This document shows, in pieces, positions 1-7,481 of a stretch of DNA of 35,929 nt (positions are counted from its first letter, which is position 1; each line of letters begins with the position of its first letter). The stretch lies in NCBI RefSeq assembly GCF_003062295.1, contig NZ_PYCN01000046.1, positions 1 through 35,929 on the forward strand, read 5' to 3'. Origin of the DNA: Bradyrhizobium algeriense (lineage in GTDB: Bacteria > Pseudomonadota > Alphaproteobacteria > Rhizobiales > Xanthobacteraceae). A program made the translations under genes and the position numbers. Under the pieces are notes generated by a model, which worked only from the letters and a program-made list of their open reading frames with translations, did not search any database and had not been told where the DNA came from.

Positions 1-265
1 CGCATAGCCGCCCCGTCAAGCGTCGATAGCGTCAACAGTTCGCACAATGGAGAACTCACCCAACAAAACCCGCAAAAATCCAAAATCAGGAGCCGAAATC
101 GAACCAGCCGAGTTTTGCAACACAATCGGCAGCATAGCGGACATGACGGACCTTGCTGCGGGCTCGCCCCGGTCGCGAATGACCCGAAGGCGACATACTC
201 CCGGATGGAAAGTGGTGCCTGCGTAGTATAGTCTGATCCGAATATCGGTTGTGAGGGAGGAAACT

Positions 266-1564
266 ATGCAAAGGACACTTGCTTCAGCATCGCTGGTTGC
301 AGCGATCGTGGTCGGCGCAACCTTTCCATACGCCGCAAACGCACAGCAGGCTCAGCTCGCGCAGGCTGGTGAAGACGTTGCGCAGGGCATGTCGCGCGAG
401 CGACTAGATCGTATCGCGGGCGTTATGAAGCAAGAGGTGGCCAACGGCACGTTCTCGGGCACCGTCACGCTGATCGCCAGGCGCGGAGAGCTGGTCCATT
501 TCGAGGCAAACGGCTTTCAAGACGCCGCCAAGACTAAGCCGATGGCCAAGGACAGCATATTCCGCATGGCATCCATGACTAAGCCAATCGTGACGGTTGC
601 GGCGATGATGCTGGTCGAGCAGGGTGTCTTCAAGATCAACGATCCGATCGCGCGGTACCTGCCCGAGTTGAAGGATTTAAAAGTTGAGGTGAGCAGAACG
701 AACGGTGACGGCACCACAACGACCGAAGATCTGCCTGCGAACCGGGCAGTCACGATCCAGGATCTCATGCGCCATACATCGGGCTTTTTCTACGGTGGCG
801 CCATGAAATCCAAACGGCTGAAGGACGCCTACGAGCAGGCCAATATCGAGGCTGGCGAGCAAGATATCACCGGCGACGAGATGTTGAAGCGGCTAGGACA
901 AATCCCGCTCGCTTATCAACCTGGCACGAATTTTCTCTATTCGATCTCGGTGGATGTTCTGGGCCTCCTTCTTGAACGCGCAACAAAGAAGCCGTTGGAC
1001 GTTGTGCTGCAAGAAATGGTGATCGGCCCCCTCGGAATGAAGGACACGACATTCTGGGTACCGGGGGAGAAAGCCTCGCGGTTGGCGGAGGTGCTTGATA
1101 GCGATCCCTTCAAGAAATTGTCACTACGCTTCTGCAGGACCGAAAGCGAAATCAAGATGTCCTACTTGAAGGGTGGCGCCGGCATGTGTGGTACTGCTGA
1201 GGATTACTTCAAGTTTTTGCAAATGATCCTCAACGGTGGCGAGTACGAGGGCAGGCGGTATCTTTCGAAGAAGACTGTAGAGTTCATGCTGCAAAACCAT
1301 CTGGTCGGCATGGGTGGGTCGACGGAAGCTTCAACGGGTCCTGGCTACGGGTTTGGACTTGGTTTCGCCGTCCGTCTGCAGGACGGTTTTGGTTGGAGCC
1401 CGGGCTCAAAGGGCGATGCAATGTGGGGCGGCATATTCGGAACCAGCTTCACCATAGATCCCAAAGAAAAACTGCTCGCCATCCAACTGACACAAGGTGC
1501 CACGGCCCGCGTGCAAAGCCGGCATTTGTTCAAGAACCTCGTCTACGGCGCCATGGTCGAGTGA
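266..1564 (+). CDS. Secreted serine hydrolase, beta-lactamase/penicillin-binding-protein-like (class C fold)
   Basis: A 432-aa protein of the beta-lactamase-related serine hydrolase family (esterases, D-aminopeptidases, class C beta-lactamases). The N-terminus is a clear Sec signal peptide, with probable cleavage after A-N-A near residue 26-27, so it acts in the periplasm or outside the cell. The nucleophile motif S-x-x-K is S103-M-T-K106. The second motif tyrosine is Y225 in FLYSIS, where class C enzymes have Y-x-N, so the Asn is not obvious. The third-motif region is probably the WGGIFGT stretch near the C-terminus. An in-frame GTG lies 15 nt upstream, but the ATG at 266 has GGGAGG just before it and opens directly into the signal peptide. 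The gene stands alone. The substrate cannot be told from sequence; many family members are esterases rather than antibiotic-resistance enzymes. Confidence 0.88.
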   Translation: MQRTLASASLVAAIVVGATFPYAANAQQAQLAQAGEDVAQGMSRERLDRIAGVMKQEVANGTFSGTVTLIARRGELVHFEANGFQDAAKTKPMAKDSIFRMASMTKPIVTVAAMMLVEQGVFKINDPIARYLPELKDLKVEVSRTNGDGTTTTEDLPANRAVTIQDLMRHTSGFFYGGAMKSKRLKDAYEQANIEAGEQDITGDEMLKRLGQIPLAYQPGTNFLYSISVDVLGLLLERATKKPLDVVLQEMVIGPLGMKDTTFWVPGEKASRLAEVLDSDPFKKLSLRFCRTESEIKMSYLKGGAGMCGTAEDYFKFLQMILNGGEYEGRRYLSKKTVEFMLQNHLVGMGGSTEASTGPGYGFGLGFAVRLQDGFGWSPGSKGDAMWGGIFGTSFTIDPKEKLLAIQLTQGATARVQSRHLFKNLVYGAMVE

Positions 1565-1671
1565 TGGAATAGTGGGTTGGCGGTCCGAGCGCAAAAAGCG
1601 CCACGAGCGCACGATAAGCCGATTAAGAAGGGACCCCTCCGGCTCTAGCGGTAACGGCCGCCTATTTCCAG

Positions 1672-2376
1672 CTACACCGCAGCCCTTTGCCCCTGCGCGA
1701 AGGGGCTGAGACCCAGCCATTGCTGCATCGATTTGGCGATCGATCTGTCGCCGGTGACCTTGATGCGGCCGGCTTCGACTTCGCTGTTCAGCTTGGCGAC
1801 GCCCATCCACACCGCTGTCATGGCGCGCAGGGGGCAGCTGACATAGAGGTCGACTTCGTAGCCAGGATCGGTGAGGCAGAGGTCGACCTTCTCGCGCTCG
1901 ACCACAAGCCACCATGATTTCCGGTCGGGCCGCATTTCCGGATAGATGAAATTGATGGTGGTGCGGCGGGGCGGCAGCGGCGTCGGCTGCAGGTTGCGCC
2001 GCATGTCCCACATCAACAGCCCGGGATCGAGATTCTTCAACGACAGCTTCGATTCGACCCAACGCTGCCCCCAGAAGCCGAGCGCCATCACGATGCCGCG
2101 CAGATCTTCGCCCGCTTCGGTCACCTTGTAGTCCACCACGCCGTGCTGATTGGTTGGCACGGCGACGATCACGCCGGCTTCCTCCAATTCCTTCAAGCGT
2201 TTCGACAGCAGCGTCGGCGACATCCGCGGCACGCCGCGGCGAAGTTCGTTGAAGCGCGTGGTGCCGCAAAGCAGTTCGCGCATCACCAGCGCGGTCCAGC
2301 GGTTGCAGAAGATTTCCGCCGCCATCGCCACCGGGCAGAACTGCCCATAGCTTCCGCGTTCGCTTTTGTCGGGCAA
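1672..2376 (-). CDS. HxlR-type winged-helix regulator with C-terminal SCP2-like domain
   Basis: A transcription factor of about 234 aa. Residues ~10-105 are an HxlR winged helix: an N-terminal Cys (GQFCPV), the helix-turn-helix CNRWTALVMRELL, then FNELRRGVPRMSPTLLSKRLKELEEAG and the wing VDYKVTEAGEDL region. The remainder (~120-234) resembles the SCP2 sterol-carrier-like domain found fused to some HxlR proteins, ending in GDRSIAKSMQQWLGLS. I place the start at the TTG at 2376, because AAGGAG sits 6 nt before it and the protein begins a few residues before the conserved domain; a longer reading frame upstream has no comparable ribosome site. It is divergent from the flavoprotein gene at 2609 and probably controls it and itself from the shared ~230-bp region. 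The ligand is unknown. Confidence 0.85.
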   Translation of the reverse strand: MPDKSERGSYGQFCPVAMAAEIFCNRWTALVMRELLCGTTRFNELRRGVPRMSPTLLSKRLKELEEAGVIVAVPTNQHGVVDYKVTEAGEDLRGIVMALGFWGQRWVESKLSLKNLDPGLLMWDMRRNLQPTPLPPRRTTINFIYPEMRPDRKSWWLVVEREKVDLCLTDPGYEVDLYVSCPLRAMTAVWMGVAKLNSEVEAGRIKVTGDRSIAKSMQQWLGLSPFAQGQRAAV

Positions 2377-2608
2377 CGGGATCTCCTTATGCACACGCGA
2401 GGGCAGTACAGATACTATACCGCTCTGGGCTGCCAATTGTGACATGGAAGCGAATAATCGAGTGTTTACAGTGGGCTGTTTTGCTTGCGGCGGATCGTCG
2501 CCGCGGCAGTACACTTCCTGAACTGGAGGGATATTACGCCCGGGCCTAGCTTCCGGGCATTAGACATCTCGCTTACTCGCGAATGTCCCAATGAATGGAG
2601 GGATGACC

Positions 2609-3766
2609 ATGAGCAGCAACGCAGCACGCGCCACCGATGCCACAACGCACCGCAGCCCCGTCGAGATCGCCCGCGAGCTCGGCCCCACCTTCGCCGAGCG
2701 CGCCGTCACCACGACCGACGAGGACCAGTTCGTCGCCGAGAATTTTGCCGCGCTGAAGGAAGCGGGCCTGGTCGAGGCCGGCGTGCCCGCCGAGCTTGGC
2801 GGCGGTGGCGCCAGCATCGATGAGCTCGCCGAAATGCTGCGCATCCTGGGCCAGCATTGCGGCTCCACCGCGCTGGCGTTTTCCATGCACACCCATCAGG
2901 TCGCGATTCCCGCCTGGCGCTGGAAGGTACAGAAGGCGGCGCCCGTCGAACCCTTGCTCAAGCGCATCGCTGCCGAGCGCATCTTTTTGCTGTCGAGCGG
3001 CGGCAGCGACTGGATCGGCGGCTCCGGCAAGGCCGAGAGGGTCGACGGCGGTTATCGCATCACCGCGCGCAAGGTGTTTGCCTCCGGCTCGCCGGCCGCG
3101 AACCTGTTCATGACCACCGCCGTGCTGGAGAGCGAAGGCGAACCGGCGGAGGTGTTGCACTTTGGTCTGCCGATGAACTCGCCGCAGGTGAAGGTGATGG
3201 ACAACTGGCGCACGCTCGGCATGCGCGGCACCGGCTCCAACGACGTCTTGATCGACGGCCATGTGGTGCCGGAGGCAGCCGTCGCGGTGAAGCGCAAGGC
3301 CGGCGAATGGCATCCGCTGTTCCAGATCATCGCAACCATCGCGTTCCCACTGATCTATTCGGTCTATCTCGGCGTCGCCGAGAGCGCCCGCGACATCGCG
3401 GTTGGTGTCGCGAAAAAGAAGAAGGTCGATAACCACATGATCCAGCTCGCCGGCCGCATGGACACCGAACTGGCCGGTGCGCGCCTTGCTCGCGAACACA
3501 TGCTGGCGGCAGTGCGGCTCGATGCGCCTTCGGCCGAGACCATCAACCAGGTGATGACGGGCCGCACGCTCGTCGCGCGCCACGCCATCGCCACCGTAGA
3601 GCTTGCGATGGAACTCGCCGGCGGCGCCGGCTTCTACCGCGCCACTGGGCTGGAGCGTCGCTTCCGCGACATCCAAGCCGCCCGCTACCACCCGCTGCAG
3701 GCCGGCCCGCAGGCGCAATACGCCGGCTCGATGGCGCTCGGCCTGCCGGTGGACAAGGTGTTCTAG
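2609..3766 (+). CDS. Acyl-CoA dehydrogenase-fold flavoprotein (possibly a DszC/SfnB-like monooxygenase)
   Basis: A 385-aa protein of the acyl-CoA dehydrogenase superfamily: helical N-domain (FAERAVTTTDEDQFVAENFAALKEAGL), a flavin-contacting middle domain (FMTTAVLES, then GMRGTGSNDV) and a helical C-domain. The C-domain shows RDIQAARYHPLQ, which resembles the His-containing motif of the flavin-dependent monooxygenase branch (DszC, SfnB, type-2 acyl-CoA dehydrogenase domain). I see no typical catalytic Glu at the usual acyl-CoA dehydrogenase place. So it may oxidise a small sulfur, aromatic or amine substrate with reduced flavin rather than an acyl-CoA. ATGs at 2591 and 2603 are also in frame; the one at 2609 has GGAGGG 6 nt upstream. 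The divergent HxlR regulator fits an inducible catabolic gene. The substrate is not identifiable. Confidence 0.85.
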   Translation: MSSNAARATDATTHRSPVEIARELGPTFAERAVTTTDEDQFVAENFAALKEAGLVEAGVPAELGGGGASIDELAEMLRILGQHCGSTALAFSMHTHQVAIPAWRWKVQKAAPVEPLLKRIAAERIFLLSSGGSDWIGGSGKAERVDGGYRITARKVFASGSPAANLFMTTAVLESEGEPAEVLHFGLPMNSPQVKVMDNWRTLGMRGTGSNDVLIDGHVVPEAAVAVKRKAGEWHPLFQIIATIAFPLIYSVYLGVAESARDIAVGVAKKKKVDNHMIQLAGRMDTELAGARLAREHMLAAVRLDAPSAETINQVMTGRTLVARHAIATVELAMELAGGAGFYRATGLERRFRDIQAARYHPLQAGPQAQYAGSMALGLPVDKVF

Positions 3767-3769
3767 GAT

Positions 3770-3950
3770 ACGCACGGATCTCCTCTCTCTCCTCCCGAGA
3801 GAAGCGGTTGAGGGGTCTGTCTCCGAGCGAGGCAGGCCTTTCACCCGTTCGCGACTCGTCTCTCCCGCGCGCAGGGAGAGAGGCATTGGCGCAGCCCGAG
3901 TGTTGATTGATTGGATGCACCTTCTCGGGTGGTGGCGGACAACGCGTGAT
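3770..3950. repeat. Hairpin-rich intergenic repeat, Bradyrhizobium-type
   Basis: Non-coding stretch after the flavoprotein gene, made of short inverted repeats: CTCTCCC (3860-3866) pairs with GGGAGAG (3874-3880), and a TCTCT/AGAGA pair lies around 3785-3800. Both the wording (gggagag, cgggtggtgg and similar) and the layout match intergenic repeats I associate with Bradyrhizobium chromosomes. It may also end transcription of the preceding gene. No protein of credible composition is encoded. The boundaries are approximate. Confidence 0.4.
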
Positions 3951-4078
3951 CAACGGTTAGTTGGCTAGCGCGATGCCGTTGCGCCGCCCGTGAACCACGC
4001 ACCGGGATTGATCATTTGAATGCGTCAGACGACCCGCGAAAGCCAAATAGACACTCCCCATTTCCGCTTCTGGACCAC

Positions 4079-4181
4079 CTTTGAGACATGCCGCCTATCC
4101 TGAGAATGTCCGCTCACCAGAGTAGACCGGAAGTCGCCATGGTCCGGTCAAACCGACGCGATTGACCCAACTGAGACATTA
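4079..4181. repeat. Dispersed intergenic element, copy A
   Basis: One of four related copies in this window (also near 5647, 6661 and 7421). Shared landmarks in order are TTTGAGACATG, a variable block, TGTCCG, TAGACCGGAAGT, an arm ending in CGACGCGATTGACCC, and a closing GAGACATT. Copies A and C are the most alike, sharing CCTATCCTGAGAATGTCCG. It has no coding capacity. Together with 3770-3950 it fills the ~520-bp gap before the next gene. Confidence 0.7.
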
Positions 4182-4285
4182 GTTCGCCGCCAGAACTGAC
4201 ATCGGCCCCTTCAAGTATGTTAGTCTGAGCCAGTACGATGCGCGGTGTTCAGTCGTGGGGATCCATCCATCAAAAGGGTCACGTC

Positions 4286-4438
4286 ATGAGCAAACGCGAA
4301 AATGAAGCAAGCAAGTTCCGTCCATCGGATAGGCCCCTGAACGATTACGAGCAGGAGCAAAAAGCGCTGCGCAAAAACCTAGAACGGCTGAAGGCTGAAC
4401 GACTGGCGAGAGAGGTTGCCAAGTCGAAGGACGGTTAG
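4286..4438 (+). CDS. Small charged hypothetical protein (50 aa)
   Basis: Not recognised. The 50-residue product is very rich in Lys, Arg and Glu. Its second half (YEQEQKALRKNLERLKAERL) should form one amphipathic helix or short coiled coil. There is no signal peptide or membrane segment. An in-frame ATG at 4238 exists, but the one at 4286 follows AAAGGG at about 8 nt and gives a compact protein. It sits alone between repeat copy A and another small gene. It could bind nucleic acid or a partner protein, but nothing in the sequence shows this. Confidence 0.55.
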   Translation: MSKRENEASKFRPSDRPLNDYEQEQKALRKNLERLKAERLAREVAKSKDG

Positions 4439-4572
4439 AAATCGGAACTCTGTAGCGGCGGGCCGGGCGGCCTCGGTAATTCCCCTATCCCCGGTCGGGG
4501 CCACTTTCGGTTTCTTGCCTTTAAAGTCGCATTTTCGTTCCCACATTATTTGATAGGGCATCGGAGGCTGAG

Positions 4573-4806
4573 ATGAAATCAGAGTTCTTCAGCATGTTCG
4601 GAATACCACCAACCGAATGCGAAATCGAAGCCCGCAAAGATGAATTGGGTGTGCCGCGACTGTGGTTTCGATCAACGGGAAATCCGCTGGTCGGCTTGGA
4701 TTTGACTGGTGCTACCCAACTTCAGCATTTGTTGACTGATGCCGGCGAAGCCAATCAGGCGAACGAAATTGGTCAACACATCGCCAAAGCGCAGCACCTT
4801 CGATAA
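4573..4806 (+). CDS. Small hypothetical protein (77 aa)
   Basis: Not recognised. It is soluble, with no signal or membrane segment. The N-terminal half looks like beta strands (CEIEARKDELGVPRLWFRST) and the C-terminal half like a helix (TQLQHLLTDAGEANQANEIGQHI). GGAGG lies 7 nt before the ATG, which supports translation. It is 134 nt downstream of the 50-aa gene on the same strand, so the two may or may not share a transcript. Confidence 0.6.
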   Translation: MKSEFFSMFGIPPTECEIEARKDELGVPRLWFRSTGNPLVGLDLTGATQLQHLLTDAGEANQANEIGQHIAKAQHLR

Positions 4807-4862
4807 TTGTTTTTCAGGGGTGATCCTGCAGATAGCAGTCAGCCCGAGGGGGAGAATTGCCT

Positions 4863-5045
4863 TTAGGGCCTCGGGGCATTACGCAACTTCTCCTGGGCCG
4901 CCTTATATTCGTCTTCGAGGGGCAGTTTGTCGAAATCGGGCTTGTAGCCGTTCTTCTCGTATGTCGACCTAGGTATCGGGATGGAAATGCCGTCGTACTC
5001 AACCTGAACCGACTGATCTGGTGTTTTAAATAATCCGGTGGGCAT
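4863..5045 (-). CDS. Small hypothetical protein (60 aa)
   Basis: Not recognised. The 60-aa product is hydrophilic and acidic, with strand-like VQVEYDGISIPIP followed by a helical end (LPLEDEYKAAQEKL). AAGGAGGG 8 nt before the ATG is a strong ribosome site, the best evidence that it is real. It converges with the 77-aa gene, with 56 nt between the stops. A longer reading in another frame (to 5107) lacks such a site and has poor composition. Confidence 0.6.
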   Translation of the reverse strand: MPTGLFKTPDQSVQVEYDGISIPIPRSTYEKNGYKPDFDKLPLEDEYKAAQEKLRNAPRP

Positions 5046-5114
5046 GATGCCAGCCCTCCTTGCTTTGGCTTAAGCATACCACGAGGACCTTGATCGCCCC
5101 GGCTCACCCAAACA

Positions 5115-5149
5115 AAAAGACCGCCGGAGACCGGCGGTCCTTTCGTTTA
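5115..5149. terminator. GC-rich hairpin with T-tracts, probable bidirectional terminator
   Basis: A perfect 9-bp stem GACCGCCGG (5119-5127) / CCGGCGGTC (5131-5139) with a 3-nt loop. Read on the minus strand it is followed by TTTTTGTTT, on the plus strand by CTTTCGTTT. It lies upstream of the 60-aa minus-strand gene, so on that strand it would stop transcripts entering from further right. Confidence 0.7.
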
Positions 5150-5284
5150 CAGTTGGGGTTGATGCGCTCGACTTTGCTCTAGCCTTAGACAGTGGCCGCT
5201 ATGGGTCTCTTATGTCTTTTGTTGGTGCTAGCCGGTGCGAGAACCTATCGATCAAACCTAACCTTTCTTAAAACTGGGCGCGGC

Positions 5285-5646
5285 TCAAGGAAGATCAAGT
5301 GAGGGATGCTGACCTAGCCCCTTGCCGTCCGCGCGGCCAAACCTATGTCTGCCTTGGCTGATCTGCGCGGTTTTGCCCCCAATCGTCGCGCAGCGCCGGA
5401 CTTTGCGCCCAATCTGGAGCGTCTGAAGTCGATGCGAGACGCCGCCGGGCCGCTGGGTTGACGCTTGTCCCGAAGCACGCGGACTGGACGCACTTGAACA
5501 AGCGTTCGCGACGATGATAGGGGATCGCGCGCAAGCGCCCACCGTTCTAAGTGATGGTGTGTTGTTCAACTGTCTTCTCACTCGGGCCGACGAAGTGATC
5601 GAATAGAGCCGTTGTTTGCTGCGGTGCATGAGTCCGCTGTTGGCAC
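5285..5646 (-). repeat. Degenerate repeat relic giving a spurious 'YSITSSAR' reading frame
   Basis: The minus strand can be read as 114 aa starting MHRSKQRLYSITSSARVRR. Peptides with the YSITSSAR signature recur as false ORFs in a dispersed repeat of Bradyrhizobium and relatives (recognised from memory, not searched). The composition is unlike a real protein, and there is no ribosome site. The relic runs straight into repeat copy B at 5647, so both may be modules of one decayed element. With the hairpin at 5115-5149 this accounts for most of the 728-bp gap 5046-5773; I see nothing else there. Confidence 0.4.
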
Positions 5647-5751
5647 TTTTGAGACATGCTCACTGGCCCCGACTACGTCCGTTTACAGGGGAAGACCGGA
5701 AGTAGCGCGCAGACGGCCAAAGTGACGCGATTGACCCCCACAGCAGACATT
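5647..5751. repeat. Dispersed intergenic element, copy B
   Basis: Same landmark order as copy A: TTTTGAGACATGC, then ACGTCCG, AAGACCGGAAGT, GTGACGCGATTGACCC and GCAGACATT. The middle block differs from A and C. It abuts the 3' end of the Sel1-repeat gene, whose stop codon is at 5774. Confidence 0.65.
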
Positions 5752-5773
5752 GCTTCCGCGACGCACGGGAATA

Positions 5774-6478
5774 CTACCGTTCCGGTTTCGACTTCCACTC
5801 AACCGCCAGCTTCTGCGCTTCGGCGATCTGTGCCGGGGTCATCTGCTGCGCGACGCGATTTCGATTGCTGATCGCATCTTGGTCACTTCGCGCAGCCGCC
5901 AAACTGAGCCACATGTATGCTTGAATATTGTCTTGCGGCACGCCTAGTCCCGTAGCGTAACAGAGGCCAAGATATACCTGCGCTCCAATATGACCTTGGT
6001 CTGCAGCGCGGCGAAACCACTTCGCAGCCTCGATCCGGTTCTCGGACACGGCCACGCCCGCGAAATGCAGGACCCCGACGTTGAACTGCGCACCATCGTT
6101 ACCGCGCTCGGCGGCAAGGTGATACCACTTCAATGCTTCAGCTTTGTTCTGAGGCACCCCATTGCCGTTGTCGTACAAGGTCCCCAGGTTGTACTGGGCG
6201 AAGGTATGGCCTTGATCGGCTGCGAGGCGCCACCACTTTGCAGCCCTAGCGTAATTTTTCGGCACACCTTGGCCGCCGTCGTACATGAACCCGAGTGCGT
6301 ACTGCGCCTCGGCATTGCCTTGGTCGGCCAGCGGACGCCAGAGCCGTAGCGCGGTTGCGTAGTCGCGTCTGCTATGCGCCGCCTGCGCATCCTCAAACGG
6401 CCCCGCAACAGCGCCTCCCGCCATCGACAGCGGCGAAGCGAGCGCGAGAAGGACCAGGAGGATTCGGACGATCGGCAT
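5774..6478 (-). CDS. Secreted Sel1-like (TPR-like) repeat protein
   Basis: A 234-aa protein with a Sec signal peptide (MPIVRILLVLLALASPLSMA, probable cleavage near AVAG) and then a helical solenoid. A half repeat (FEDAQAAHSRRDYATALRLW) is followed by four Sel1 repeats, each of about 36 residues with the A-x-x-x-L/V-G-x-x-Y/H and A-x-x-W/Y-x-x-x-A-A pattern. Such proteins are periplasmic adaptors for protein-protein contact; no catalytic residues are expected. The ATG at 6478 has GAGG 6 nt upstream and opens the signal peptide. An in-frame ATG at 6661 would add 61 residues encoded by the repeat region, which I reject. Partner and role are unknown. Confidence 0.88.
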   Translation of the reverse strand: MPIVRILLVLLALASPLSMAGGAVAGPFEDAQAAHSRRDYATALRLWRPLADQGNAEAQYALGFMYDGGQGVPKNYARAAKWWRLAADQGHTFAQYNLGTLYDNGNGVPQNKAEALKWYHLAAERGNDGAQFNVGVLHFAGVAVSENRIEAAKWFRRAADQGHIGAQVYLGLCYATGLGVPQDNIQAYMWLSLAAARSDQDAISNRNRVAQQMTPAQIAEAQKLAVEWKSKPER

Positions 6479-6660
6479 GGGAAACCTCAATTGGCGTCGC
6501 GCGATCGGCACGGCACGCGCCGCCGTCGCGACGATGGCGGCTTGTTTGTCGCGGGCCGCCCGCGAAAGGTTCACCGCCGACGGCCTCTTGCGGACACAAA
6601 CGAACGACCATTGCGCATTAGCCCGGATCCGTGCCTTTGCAAGCATGTCGCCTATTGGCA

Positions 6661-6766
6661 CCTTTGAGACATGCCCGCCTATCCTGAGAATGTCCGTTCA
6701 CCGGGGTAGACCGGAAGTCGCCGTGGCCCGGCCAAGCTAACGCGAATAACCCTTTGCGACATCAGC
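6661..6766. repeat. Dispersed intergenic element, copy C
   Basis: Closest relative of copy A: CCTTTGAGACATGC, CCTATCCTGAGAATGTCCG, GGGTAGACCGGAAGTCGCC and a closing GCGACATCAG. It lies upstream of the Sel1-repeat gene and downstream of the cupin gene's stop. Apart from this copy, the ~360-bp gap 6479-6836 shows only the leader of the Sel1 gene. Confidence 0.7.
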
Positions 6767-6836
6767 GGCGCGGGAATTCAGGGACGGCTTTCGCTAAAGC
6801 ACGATGGTAATCGTCGGAATGGCGCAGCCGGGCCGA

Positions 6837-7307
6837 TTATCTGTATTCGGTTGCATATTTGCGGGCGATCTCGTTGACCTGCTCCCGAGTCAGCTGCTTT
6901 GGCGGGCCCCCGGGCGGATTGCAGGTGTCGCGGAAAAAGCCATCCAGGCCAGCGGGCGCCATGATCCAGAGCAGGAGCAATTCGTGATCGGGATTGGCGA
7001 ACCCATGCCAGGCATTCCTGGGAATGAATATCGTTCCGCCCCTCTCGAAAGGGTAGCGTGTATCGTTCAATGTGAAAATTCCGCTGCCTTCCAGAACGTA
7101 GAAGGCTTCGTCCATCAGCAAGTGTCGGTGGATCGGAATACCCGCACCGACCGTCACCTGCTGAGTCCCCAAGGCAAGACTGTCCGAGCCCGTGGCAGGG
7201 CCGACCTTGATGAAGATATTGCCGACGTCGCGAAAATGAACGAGATGTTCGCCTTCGGCGGGGCCAAGTACATATCCCTGTGACGCCGCGGACCGAGCCT
7301 GGGTCAT
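6837..7307 (-). CDS. Single-domain cupin protein
   Basis: A 156-aa protein with one cupin beta-barrel. Cupin motif 1 is seen as IPIHRHLLMDEAFYVLEGSG (two His and a Glu as metal ligands). Motif 2 is RGGTIFIPRNAWHGFAN (the His ligand of the second motif). Single-domain cupins of this sort include metal-dependent dioxygenases, isomerases and sugar- or ligand-binding proteins; sequence alone does not choose. The ATG at 7307 has GGAGG 6 nt upstream; an in-frame upstream ATG would add 14 residues without a ribosome site. The gene is flanked by repeat copies C and D. Confidence 0.87.
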   Translation of the reverse strand: MTQARSAASQGYVLGPAEGEHLVHFRDVGNIFIKVGPATGSDSLALGTQQVTVGAGIPIHRHLLMDEAFYVLEGSGIFTLNDTRYPFERGGTIFIPRNAWHGFANPDHELLLLWIMAPAGLDGFFRDTCNPPGGPPKQLTREQVNEIARKYATEYR

Positions 7308-7420
7308 GCTGTTCCTCCGATCCGATGGATAGTGCTTGAATGGTATCATTCAGCACCTCATGCATCCACGGCCTCCGACGCCGGTTCTTGGCACATCACG
7401 TCAATTAGTGCGTTGCGGCG

Positions 7421-7478
7421 GCATGTCCGGCGTAGACCGGAAGTCATCGGCTCAGGGGTAAACCGACGCGATTGATCC
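7421..7478. repeat. Dispersed intergenic element, copy D (partial)
   Basis: Shorter copy with the central landmarks only: GCATGTCCG, GTAGACCGGAAGTC, and TAAACCGACGCGATTGATCC. The TTTGAGACATG end is missing. It ends 4 bp before the stop codon of the next minus-strand gene. Confidence 0.6.
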
Positions 7479-7481
7479 GAT

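Noticed and set aside
2573..3886. A 437-codon open frame on the minus strand opposite the flavoprotein gene
   Set aside because: It is the complement of a GC-rich gene with a well-supported plus-strand product; its composition (His/Arg/Gly/Ala) is not protein-like and no ribosome site precedes it.
6479..6661. Longer start for the Sel1-repeat protein (61 more residues)
   Set aside because: The extra residues come from the repeat-associated region and would bury the signal peptide; the ATG at 6478 has GAGG at 6 nt.
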